Part shown: positions 8,392 through 14,684 of the stretch, piece after piece | Position numbering within the stretch: the first letter of the stretch is position 1 | Layout: every line of letters starts with the position of its first letter | NCBI GenBank assembly: GCA_048550035.1 | Contig: JBLYYQ010000084.1 | Coordinates: 1-14,684 of the forward strand | From: JBLYYQ01 sp048550035 | GTDB taxonomy: Bacteria > Nitrospinota_A > UBA7883 > JBLYYQ01 | DNA length: 14,684 nt | Direction of reading: 5' to 3' | Notes under the pieces: model-generated | Seen by the model: only the letters and a program-made list of their open reading frames with translations | Databases searched by the model: none | What the model was told of the DNA's origin: nothing | Translations under genes and position numbers: made by a program

Positions 8392-8697
8392 GTGGTAGAT
8401 GAGCAAAGTAGCACAAAGGTAACTAAGTCAAAGATTGCTAAACAGCTAGCTGATAAAATCAATGTTGAGAAGAAGCAGGCTGATGAGATTCTTACTATAT
8501 TTGTCGACACTATTATTAATGCGCTCAAGAGTGGTGACAAAGTTGAGATACGTGGCTTTGGAAGCTTTCGTGTTAAACAGCGAAACAGCAAAATTGGACG
8601 AAACCCAAGGACAGGTCACACTGTAGATGTCCCACCTAAAAAAACCGTCATGTTTCGATATAGCAAATATCTAAAAGAACTATTAATGGGTAAATAA
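8392..8697 (+). CDS. HU/IHF family DNA-binding protein
   Basis: Histone-like nucleoid protein that binds and bends DNA as a dimer. Of 101 residues, the first ten (VDEQSSTKVT) extend the usual N-terminus; the family fold begins at TKSKIAKQLADKIN. The signature GFGSFRVKQRNSKIGRNPRTG, with the conserved RNPRTG of the DNA-intercalating arm, is complete, followed by VPPKKTVMFRYSKYLKELL. KVEIRGFGSF recalls the IHF beta side, but I cannot separate HU from an IHF subunit on sequence alone. The start is GTG with only a weak Shine-Dalgarno-like AGAAAG. It has its own strong promoter and a TAA stop that lies within the stem of a hairpin shared with the opposing gene. Confidence 0.92.
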   Translation: MVDEQSSTKVTKSKIAKQLADKINVEKKQADEILTIFVDTIINALKSGDKVEIRGFGSFRVKQRNSKIGRNPRTGHTVDVPPKKTVMFRYSKYLKELLMGK

Positions 8698-8727
8698 TAG
8701 CGATCTTTTATTGAGAGCTATTTACCC
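8688..8727. terminator. Candidate bidirectional terminator hairpin between convergent genes
   Basis: GGGTAAATA (8688-8696) is perfectly inverted as TATTTACCC (8719-8727), with further inner pairing possible (AGC with GCT). The left arm contains the last codons and stop of the HU/IHF gene, and the right arm contains the last codons of the opposing pil-like frame. Flanking T-tracts are short in both directions, so it may be a weak terminator or a stabilising 3' hairpin. Confidence 0.45.
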
Positions 8728-9016
8728 TTGATTTTGTAAGCTTTGATATTAACAATCCATTATTGTTGACAATCTTCCCACTAAATTCGATTTGATAATT
8801 ATAAGCAGGTTTACTATCTATCTGTACTCTCTTTGTCACTGGTTCTTCGAACTTTACCATCTGATCGTTACTATTTAGGTAATAGATATAGTAGCCGATC
8901 GTTACTATCTGTTTCCCTTCGAGTATTATCTGAGTCTGGAAGCTTCCATCTGGCTGAAATTCAAGTTTCCGACCATTAATTTTGGCAAAAAATCTTGTGC
9001 GATTAAATTCTCTCCA
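8708..9016 (-). pseudogene. In-frame continuation of the PilN-like protein behind a TGA
   Basis: After the TGA at 9017-9019 the same frame stays open for 102 codons to TAA at 8708-8710. The peptide begins WREFNRTRFFAKINGRK, then FQPDGSFQTQIILEG and KFEEPVTKRVQI. The NGR..F..DGSF...I.L pattern resembles a bacterial Ig-like/FecR-associated strand repeat and looks strongly coding. No ATG lies near its start (first internal Met about 50 codons in), so it is not an independent gene. It is best read as the C-terminal part of the upstream protein, detached by a nonsense codon or reached by read-through. The TAA sits inside the convergent hairpin. Confidence 0.5.
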
Positions 9017-9739
9017 TCAGCTCCTACTAGCAGTTATTTGATCGTTAATCGGAACAACTGTGACCATATCCAAATCTATATCTTGAACATTAGGATACCT
9101 ACTAATCTTGAGGTCTAACTTTGATCTTGCACTTTTCCTATTGGGCAAAACGATTGTTCCAAAATCGCCATCTTCAATATCAAGCTGATTCATCGGTATT
9201 TTTAATCGCCACCACGCTCGATTTTTTTTAGTTATCGGCTCTAGCGAACTGTGGGTTACACTCAATATATCTACATTATCGCCATCTTGAACAACCCGAT
9301 TGGCAATAATCAGATCAGCACCAACCATCCTAGCAAAAGAATGAAAGTCACTCTCTTTGAAACTACCAGAGGTTGTCACTGATAGTTCCCATAGTGTTCG
9401 TGTAATTGTAGATTCAGCAACACATCTAAACTGCTTTTCGAAGTTTAAGCGTAGACCCTCTTTCATAGAAATTGCCTGTAGCTTGTTCTTTAGATTTCGA
9501 TTTTCTTCTTGCAGCTTCTCTAATGCAGACTTCTTTTGAATAATAGAATTGTTCGTAGTTTCTAACTGCCCAAGCTCCGTTTGCAATGCCGCAATAATGA
9601 AATTTCTTTTTGCGTGGCTAATGACTAAGCTTCCAAATAAGAGTGCAATGATTAATATAGCTATCACTGCAACTGATTGTTTCTTATTAGCAACTAGAAC
9701 ATGCTTTGTAAGATCAACAAATGATAATGATAGATTAAT
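9017..9739 (-). CDS. PilN/GspL-like bitopic membrane protein
   Basis: Tentative inner-membrane component of a type IV pilus-like platform. The ATT at 9739 gives INLSLSFVDLTKHV, resembling the INLLP start of PilN. A membrane helix (AVIAILIIALLFGSLVI), a coiled coil (about 45 residues including ALEKLQEENRNLKNKLQ) and an alpha/beta periplasmic part (TLWELSV, SDFHSFARMVGADLII, AWWRLKIP) follow. No canonical start precedes the helix: the only upstream in-frame ATG (9781) meets a TGA at its fourth codon, and the first GTG (9667) lies inside the helix. So the start is either ATT, or the ATG with the TGA read through. The frame is broken again by TGA at 9017-9019. The preceding gene is PilM-like, which supports the call; the C-terminal half is unlike standard PilN. 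Confidence 0.5.
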   Translation of the reverse strand: MNLSLSFVDLTKHVLVANKKQSVAVIAILIIALLFGSLVISHAKRNFIIAALQTELGQLETTNNSIIQKKSALEKLQEENRNLKNKLQAISMKEGLRLNFEKQFRCVAESTITRTLWELSVTTSGSFKESDFHSFARMVGADLIIANRVVQDGDNVDILSVTHSSLEPITKKNRAWWRLKIPMNQLDIEDGDFGTIVLPNRKSARSKLDLKISRYPNVQDIDLDMVTVVPINDQITASRS

Positions 9740-9752
9740 CTGCTCTTTATCA

Positions 9753-10544
9753 TCATAGTAGCGCTCCGATCAAGTGCGCATGTTTTCCTTTATAAGCAAA
9801 CTTAATCTGATCACGATATCGACTATTATTAAATTCATAAGGCCCAAGATTGGTAATCAGTAATGCATTGAGCCGATCTAAAATATCTTTGTTATACGCT
9901 TTAGATCCAATGGTATGGACATTGATCGGAAGGGAATCTGTTATACCTCCCCAGTAATCTAATGCTCGTAATATGTCGGTGGCAACCATTTCATCGCTTG
10001 CATCAATATCAGCAACTATCTCACGACTGAATTTGAGTATCTGATCCTCAAATATATTTATACTAATGACCTCTGACTCAATACAGGCAATCATAGTACA
10101 ATTGTTTTCAAACCAAGGATCAGCTGCGACAACAGATTGCAGAGCGGATGGAATGGTAGGAATCTTATTACACCTTTTAACCTTATTGCCAACCTTGATA
10201 TCTCATGCTTTACTTATTTCTGTAATATTAAATGCACTCATCAAGAGCGTTTGACTTTCATCCGATCGTGTAATAACCGTTCTAGCTATTTTTCTATTAT
10301 TGGCCTTAAACGGTATCGCAGACTGCTCATTGATTGCAAGGGTAGCATTGATCTCATTCTCTGGGATAGGAGGCAAGGTTACTACTTTTGAATAGACATT
10401 CGATCCATATTGCAGCCTAACAACTTTATTAGCTGTAGTAAGATATTCCATATCTGAATCGATTGTAAAGAGTCCATCTCTATCTCGTACCACTGCTAAT
10501 TGAAGATTATTACCGATTGCAATTGAATTGAAATTTTGTTGCAT
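9753..10544 (-). pseudogene. PilM/MshI-like actin-fold protein interrupted by one in-frame TGA
   Basis: A PilM-type cytoplasmic protein would bind the N-terminus of PilN in type IV pilus assembly. The frame opens at ATG 10544 (MQQNFNSIAIGNN...). It shows VVTLPPIPENEINATLAINEQSAIPF-type PilM sequence, and is stopped after 113 codons by TGA at 10203-10205. The same frame then continues without start or gap for 36 codons (DIKVGNKVKRC...) into IACIESEVISINIF, FSREIVADI and ILRALDYWG, ending AHLIGALL, which resembles the usual PilM C-terminus. The last codons read TGA TGA TAA. Total is about 262 sense codons. The classic DIGSSSVK phosphate loop is not seen, so the family call is tentative. Either the gene is inactivated by a single nonsense change, or the TGA is read through. 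Confidence 0.5.
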
Positions 10545-10583
10545 AATAGATCTTCTGCCCTCTTGTCTTGAAATTACTCTTTA

Positions 10584-10611
10584 ATGATAGCAGGCTTATA
10601 TTTTTATACAA
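10584..10611 (-). promoter_or_regulatory. Possible promoter of the pil-like cluster
   Basis: On the minus strand TTGTAT (10611-10606) and TATCAT (10589-10584) lie 16 bases apart. The -10 matches consensus at five of six bases and the -35 at three of six. It is 39 bases before the ATG of the PilM-like gene. Confidence 0.35.
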
Positions 10612-10701
10612 GTAAAAGCAGCTTATTGAAATTTAGTGATAAAGAATCTTCTAGTTATGCTAATATCATAAAGTATATTTCCTAATTTAAGGTGAGCAAT
10701 A

Positions 10702-11670
10702 ATGTCTTGCGATGAACTAACAGTTTTCGCTCCTGAGGGGACTGAGCTAACTGGTGCAGATCCAAAAGATCCGCCGACTAGCTACATAGACTTGAAAAGT
10801 GGGTCAGCACTAGATATTTCAGATATTGATGCTAAAAGTAACAAAAATTGGACTTTAGCCTTTCGTCGCTCACTGGTTATTGTAAATAGCTCGACAACAG
10901 GTGGCGGTAATATTCGTGGAGGATGTGCGATTGAACCGTCTAAGATTTCGCGCGATAAGTTCCTAAAGCTTACCGACGACGATTTCAAAGCAACATTTAA
11001 TAGTTTAAAGCTTCTTCCTGCTAAGTTGAAACTACGAGAAGAGAGTATTGATCCTGTAATTTGCGATTGGCGATTAGAGCAAGATGATAAATGGAAATTA
11101 GTTCCTAACAAAGGATGGAAGCTAAAATTAGCAGATGGTAAAAGCTTTGCCAAAGTAAAATTCAACGAAATCACCGATGATGGCAAAACAGTCGTACTCG
11201 AATATGCAGTCCAAAAAGAGAGATCTGCTCCATTTGACGAGGTAAAACAGATTGCATTAAATATTGGCAATGCAATCTCCTTTAAAGACGGGAAAGATGC
11301 CCCAGTTAAAGATCTTGCGTGGGATATTAAATTTGATAAATTAGATGGTAATATATATCTTAATTCATCTGTCAACGGTTCTGGAATGGCCGAAGCATTA
11401 GTTTCAAAGGAATATGGGGTCAACTTTAAATCTATAACAGATGCCTCAGATGCTTTCGCTTATTTTCAGGATCAATATGGATCAATATTCAGATCTCCTA
11501 GATGGTATCGCTACAATGTTACTGGCAAACATGATATCCGCCCTAATGGTGCAGTCTATATTTTATTGATAGGTAAAGAATATTATAAAGTTCAAATATT
11601 TGACTATTTTGAACATAATGGAAAAAACATTGGCAACTTTAGAATTAGATACGAAAAACTTGAACGATAA
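10702..11670 (+). CDS. Two-domain HmuY-like protein without signal peptide
   Basis: HmuY family proteins are usually surface lipoproteins, and the best known bind haem. Here 322 residues contain what look like two tandem HmuY folds. The first (about 28-175) has YIDLKSG, W50 with TLAFRRSLVIVN and SSTTGGG, and ends GKSFAKVKFNEITDDGK. The second (about 183-322) has LNIGNAISF, W208 with DIKFDKLDGNIYLN and SSVNGSG, a WYRYN..GKH segment, and ends GKEYYKVQIFDYF..NGK. The start ATG has a strong Shine-Dalgarno, AAGGTGAG, ending five bases before it, so the absence of a signal peptide is real unless annotation is displaced. The second domain has few histidines (277, 305), so haem ligation is doubtful. 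It is the first gene of a plus-strand group with lptE and hflX. An extended -10-like TGCTAATAT lies at 10658-10666. Confidence 0.7.
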   Translation: MSCDELTVFAPEGTELTGADPKDPPTSYIDLKSGSALDISDIDAKSNKNWTLAFRRSLVIVNSSTTGGGNIRGGCAIEPSKISRDKFLKLTDDDFKATFNSLKLLPAKLKLREESIDPVICDWRLEQDDKWKLVPNKGWKLKLADGKSFAKVKFNEITDDGKTVVLEYAVQKERSAPFDEVKQIALNIGNAISFKDGKDAPVKDLAWDIKFDKLDGNIYLNSSVNGSGMAEALVSKEYGVNFKSITDASDAFAYFQDQYGSIFRSPRWYRYNVTGKHDIRPNGAVYILLIGKEYYKVQIFDYFEHNGKNIGNFRIRYEKLER

Positions 11671-11710
11671 TCTGGAATAATAAATTGTTCTCAAAACTTT
11701 TAGGGCTATT

Positions 11711-12226
11711 TTGAATTTTTATTATAAAATATTTGTACTAGTAGTATCGATTTTGAACTTTACAACATGTGGATATTCCATTTACAAATCAGAAGAGTTC
11801 AAGTCCACAAATATAAAATCGATCAATGTAGTTGCATTTGATAATAAGACAGATGAACCTAAACTTGATCTGCTAATAACAGACTATACAATCAAAGAGT
11901 TAATAAACCACTCTAGTTTAGTAGTAACGAGTAAAGAATCGGCCGATTCCATTTTGAGAGGTTACATAACCAAATATAAGTTACGCCCTGCTTCAATCGG
12001 AAGTGATAATATGGCAACTAGCTATATTTTAACTATCAGTATCAGTTTCACATTAGAAGATAATCAGAGCAAAGAGCTAATATCATCTCAACGGTTAGTA
12101 GAAACTGAGACTTATAGTGTGACATCGGACATCAGCCAGTCTGAAATTGCAAAAGAGTCAGCAAAAGATAGAGTCGGCAGACTGATTGCAAGAAGATTAG
12201 TTGACACATTACTAAACCCACTTTAA
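11711..12226 (+). CDS. lptE: LptE-type LPS-assembly lipoprotein
   Basis: Outer-membrane lipoprotein that plugs and folds the LptD translocon delivering LPS to the cell surface. Of 171 residues, an N-terminal signal (YKIFVLVVSILNFTTC) ends at Cys20, the predicted lipidation site, followed by GY as in LptE (CGY). The lipobox FTTC is atypical, with Thr at -1. The mature part shows the family pattern INVVAFDNKTDEPKLD, LLITDYTIKELI and SADSILRGYITKYKLRP, and a C-terminal helix (AKDRVGRLIARRLVDTLL). The start is TTG with AGGG (11702-11705) five bases upstream. It lies 40 bases behind the HmuY-like gene and directly before hflX. lpxB elsewhere in the window serves the same pathway. Confidence 0.8.
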   Translation: MNFYYKIFVLVVSILNFTTCGYSIYKSEEFKSTNIKSINVVAFDNKTDEPKLDLLITDYTIKELINHSSLVVTSKESADSILRGYITKYKLRPASIGSDNMATSYILTISISFTLEDNQSKELISSQRLVETETYSVTSDISQSEIAKESAKDRVGRLIARRLVDTLLNPL

Positions 12227-12236
12227 ATCAACGTAT

Positions 12237-12240
12237 GAGG
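12237..12240 (+). promoter_or_regulatory. Ribosome binding site deciding an ATC start of hflX
   Basis: GAGG at 12237-12240 stands five bases before the ATC at 12246, which is in frame with hflX. No ATG, GTG or TTG occurs in frame between the upstream TAA in that frame and 12360, although HflX-like protein sequence already starts close to 12246. Confidence 0.45.
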
Positions 12241-12245
12241 ATCTA

Positions 12246-13880
12246 ATCAAAGAACTAGTCGGCGATTTAATATCCCTGAAACCGTCTCATAGAAGGGCGC
12301 TAACTCGCCTAGCACAACGAAAGACACCACTAGACTCAGTTATTAGCTACGAAGTCGGTTTGACACTAGCGAAGCTATCATACGAGTTGAACCGTCAAAT
12401 AGGATTGTTAATTAATCGACGTGGTAGGATTGAATATCTTATTGTAGGCAGCAAAAAGGAGCTCTTAATTCCAAAGCTGCCACGATTGCGAACTGGACTT
12501 AATAGACTACTAGGACTTCGATTAATCCATACACATCTTAGTAATGAACCATTAAGTACTGACGATCTAAATGATCTAGCCTCACTACGCTTAGATCTGA
12601 TTTTAGCTATCGGCTTAGAAAATCAAGGTCAGCCATCATTAGCATATATGGCGAGCCTTCAGCCTGGTAAAGATCCTAAATATCCATGGCAGATAGAAAC
12701 ACCGATCCCTTTTATCAAATTTGATACTAAGTATAGAAAGTTCCTCAGTAATATTGAGTCTCATTTTTCTACACAACAAGGAAAATCGACGGCAAGCTCA
12801 ACTCTTCGAGCGATGCTAGTCCATGTATCAGACCTTCCGCCAACCGAAGCCAAAATGAGAGTTGACGAGCTAGAAGAGCTTGCAAGGACAGAAGATATAA
12901 TTGTTGAAGATAGGGTTATTGTAGCAAATTCGAAGCAAAATCCAATGTATCACTTAGGGAAAGGTAAGCTAAATGAGATGATACTAAGGACCATGACACT
13001 TCAGTGCGATCTTATACTATTTGACAATGAGCTAACCACTCGCCAAATACGGTATATAGAGTCGATTACCGATATCCCACTATTAGATAGAACAGAATTA
13101 ATACTCCGGATATTCGCAAGGAGAGCAAATAGTATTGATGGTAAACTTAGGGTTGAACTTGCTAGGTTAAAATATATACTCCCTAAACTATCTCTGAAGG
13201 AGGATGCACTCTCTAGGATAAGAGGTGGCATAAGGATGAGAGGTCCAGGAGAAACCACAGCCAATATTGCCAAACGTAGGATACTAGATAGGATTCGAAT
13301 TATTAATAAAAGAATTGATAAGCTAGCCTCAGGACGTAAAGAGCGTAAATCTAGAAGAGAAAAATCCAATATTGCTCACGTTGCAATTGTAGGATATACC
13401 AATGCTGGCAAGTCTACACTATTAAACTCAATGACAAAATCATCGGTACTAGTTGAAGATAAACTCTTTGCTACATTAGATCCAACGACCAAAAAGGCTC
13501 GCTATCCTAGAAATATTGAGCTACTTTTTTCTGATACTGTAGGCTTTATCAGAGACCTGCCGGTCAATCTACTTGATGCATTCAAATCTACGTTGGAAGA
13601 GTTGCAAAGTGCAGATTTGCTATTACACTTGATAGATGTCTCAGCTTCCAACTATGAGTCAGCAATCAAAACCGTTAACCAGATTATAGAAAATCTTGAT
13701 CTAAATCATATTCCGATAAAGGTTGTATTAAATAAAATTGATCTCGCCGATGAGCAGGTAGTACAAAACGAGATTATGAGAAATAATGCAATTGCGATTA
13801 GTGCAAGCAAGCGAATCGGACTTGAGGAGCTAACCGAGTTTATAGAAAAGAATTTTTTTGTAAGCTCTAGGCAACTCTAA
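12246..13880 (+). CDS. hflX: Ribosome-associated GTPase HflX
   Basis: GTPase of the Obg/Era superfamily that binds the 50S subunit and splits or rescues stalled ribosomes. The first canonical start (TTG, 12360) would give 506 residues, but the frame upstream encodes GDLISLKPSHRRALTRLAQ and SVISYEVGLTLAKLS, matching the N-terminus of long-form HflX. From the ATC at 12246 the protein has 544 residues, near the usual length of that form. Numbered from TTG 12360, the G1 loop GYTNAGKST is at 345-353. It is preceded by the HflX domain with RIRGGIRMRGPGET and a basic RKERKSRREK stretch, and followed by FATLDPTTKKA, DTVGFIRDLP (G3), NKIDLAD (G4) and ISASK (G5). It follows lptE with a 19-base gap and is probably cotranscribed. 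The stop is TAA. Confidence 0.92.
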   Translation: MKELVGDLISLKPSHRRALTRLAQRKTPLDSVISYEVGLTLAKLSYELNRQIGLLINRRGRIEYLIVGSKKELLIPKLPRLRTGLNRLLGLRLIHTHLSNEPLSTDDLNDLASLRLDLILAIGLENQGQPSLAYMASLQPGKDPKYPWQIETPIPFIKFDTKYRKFLSNIESHFSTQQGKSTASSTLRAMLVHVSDLPPTEAKMRVDELEELARTEDIIVEDRVIVANSKQNPMYHLGKGKLNEMILRTMTLQCDLILFDNELTTRQIRYIESITDIPLLDRTELILRIFARRANSIDGKLRVELARLKYILPKLSLKEDALSRIRGGIRMRGPGETTANIAKRRILDRIRIINKRIDKLASGRKERKSRREKSNIAHVAIVGYTNAGKSTLLNSMTKSSVLVEDKLFATLDPTTKKARYPRNIELLFSDTVGFIRDLPVNLLDAFKSTLEELQSADLLLHLIDVSASNYESAIKTVNQIIENLDLNHIPIKVVLNKIDLADEQVVQNEIMRNNAIAISASKRIGLEELTEFIEKNFFVSSRQL

Positions 13881-13957
13881 AAAGTTTAACTAATTAATTT
13901 TAAGTTATAGTATACTTACGATGTTAATTTTTAATTTACCACTATTGTAACTTTGCT

Positions 13958-14684
13958 ATGTACAGATTATTTTTCATTGCACTGCTAGTATCTCTTCAAG
14001 CTTGCATCTCAGTTGGTAGCACATTCGAAGGTCGCGGTGAGGTTGCGATAATTTCTGAAATATCGACTGATATAGAAGATAATCTATTAACAATTGATGT
14101 TAGCGCAGATCAAGAAATAGAGTTTATCTCTTATAAATTAAAGAGTCCAACCAGACTAGCCGTTGAGCTACAAAACATCTCCAAAGGTCAGATTGAAGAT
14201 AGAATCGAATTGGATTCTAAATTTGCAAGTGAGATACGAATACAATCTTTTAGAAATTCTAATATTGTTAGGATGGAGATTAAAATTGAGAACGATTTTA
14301 ATTACGATATTAAGAGTGTCGATAACTCAATTTCAATTAAAATCAGGAAGCTCCCAAACCGGCTTGCGATATCAAGTCGAACACCAACTGGCAACAAAAC
14401 TGTTGATAGAGCTAAATCTGACAAGATAGAACAGTTCTTGCAATATTGGATAAAAGGTTGGGAAAGTCGTGATATTGATCATTATGTCTCTTTTTATGAT
14501 GCTAGTTTTAATACAGATGGGATAACTATCAATAAGTGGAAATCAAAGAAGACTCGACTCTTTACAGTGAGCAAGTCGATTGAAGTTTCGATTAGCAATA
14601 TCCAGATTTCATATTTTGCAAATCATATTGTAGTCTCATTTTTACAGAAATATAGATCTGATCAGAATTCAGATGAGGGAATAA
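13958..14684 (+). CDS. AMIN-domain lipoprotein with NTF2-like domain (partial)
   Basis: The gene runs off the right edge; 242 codons are visible without a stop. The N-terminus RLFFIALLVSLQAC is a lipoprotein signal with lipobox LQAC (Cys16). Residues about 28-135 form an AMIN-type beta domain (EISTDIEDNLLTIDV, LAVELQNI, ASEIRIQSF), which in other proteins binds peptidoglycan or localises envelope machines. After a short linker, residues about 158-240 (IEQFLQYWIKGWESRDIDHYVSFYD, then W of INKWKSKK) match the NTF2-like domain found at the C-terminus of some L,D-transpeptidases. No catalytic motif is visible in the part present. It follows hflX by 77 bases, with a TATACT at 13911-13916 but no good -35. 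The spacing leaves open whether it belongs to the hflX transcript. Confidence 0.7.
   Translation, partial: MYRLFFIALLVSLQACISVGSTFEGRGEVAIISEISTDIEDNLLTIDVSADQEIEFISYKLKSPTRLAVELQNISKGQIEDRIELDSKFASEIRIQSFRNSNIVRMEIKIENDFNYDIKSVDNSISIKIRKLPNRLAISSRTPTGNKTVDRAKSDKIEQFLQYWIKGWESRDIDHYVSFYDASFNTDGITINKWKSKKTRLFTVSKSIEVSISNIQISYFANHIVVSFLQKYRSDQNSDEGI

Noticed and set aside
10782..11423. Minus-strand open frame of 213 codons opposite the HmuY-like gene
   Set aside because: It is the mirror frame of a gene with a strong Shine-Dalgarno and recognisable domains; its Ser/Leu-rich translation is typical of an antisense shadow.
13001..13369. Minus-strand open frame of 122 codons inside hflX
   Set aside because: Antisense shadow of the conserved HflX domain; Ser/Leu/Ile-rich with no family pattern.
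1..14684. Genome-wide reassignment of TGA to tryptophan
   Set aside because: valS, recG, lpxB and hflX contain many TGG codons and no in-frame TGA, which would be unexpected in an AT-rich genome where TGA coded for Trp. I keep only the narrower question about the pil-like cluster.
1..14684. tRNA or rRNA genes, CRISPR arrays, insertion sequences
   Set aside because: I saw no cloverleaf with a T-loop consensus, no regularly spaced repeats, and no transposase or terminal inverted repeats.

Overview
This is an AT-rich stretch of a Gram-negative bacterial chromosome. It carries lipid A synthesis (lpxB), an LptE-type LPS-assembly lipoprotein, a TonB-like energy transducer and type IV pilus-like inner-membrane genes. 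The long-form HflX, the LptE type and the AMIN plus NTF2-like protein resemble deltaproteobacterial-type lineages (Desulfobacterota and relatives). That placement is my inference from family resemblance, not a database result. Conserved genes read cleanly with the standard code.

Layout: positions 1-452 hold no supportable gene. From 453 to 926 there is a frameshift-riddled minus-strand relic. valS (+) and recG (-) follow and converge with one base between them. A divergent intergenic region then leads into a coupled set: a 21-codon leader peptide, lpxB and a tonB-like gene, joined by two ATGA overlaps. Next come a 76-aa acidic protein of unknown function and an HU/IHF gene, each with its own good promoter. 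The HU/IHF gene converges with a minus-strand cluster of a PilM-like and a PilN-like gene. Divergent from that cluster, a plus-strand group encodes a two-domain HmuY-like protein, LptE and HflX. The last gene is an AMIN-domain lipoprotein cut by the window end.

The envelope theme is strong: lipid A synthesis, LPS transport, energy transduction across the periplasm, a pilus-like platform and an AMIN lipoprotein. The most unusual signals concern translation. The pilMN-like cluster contains three in-frame TGA codons but no in-frame TAA or TAG and no frameshift. HflX homology extends 38 codons upstream of any canonical start, back to an ATC that sits just behind a GAGG. The PilN-like gene also lacks a usable ATG/GTG/TTG before its membrane segment. 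All free-standing stops of the intact genes are TAA or TAG. TGA appears only in overlaps, in a TGA-TGA-TAA string, and inside the pil-like frames. Whether this means gene decay or UGA recoding cannot be settled from the window. The absence of in-frame TGA in the large conserved genes favours decay.
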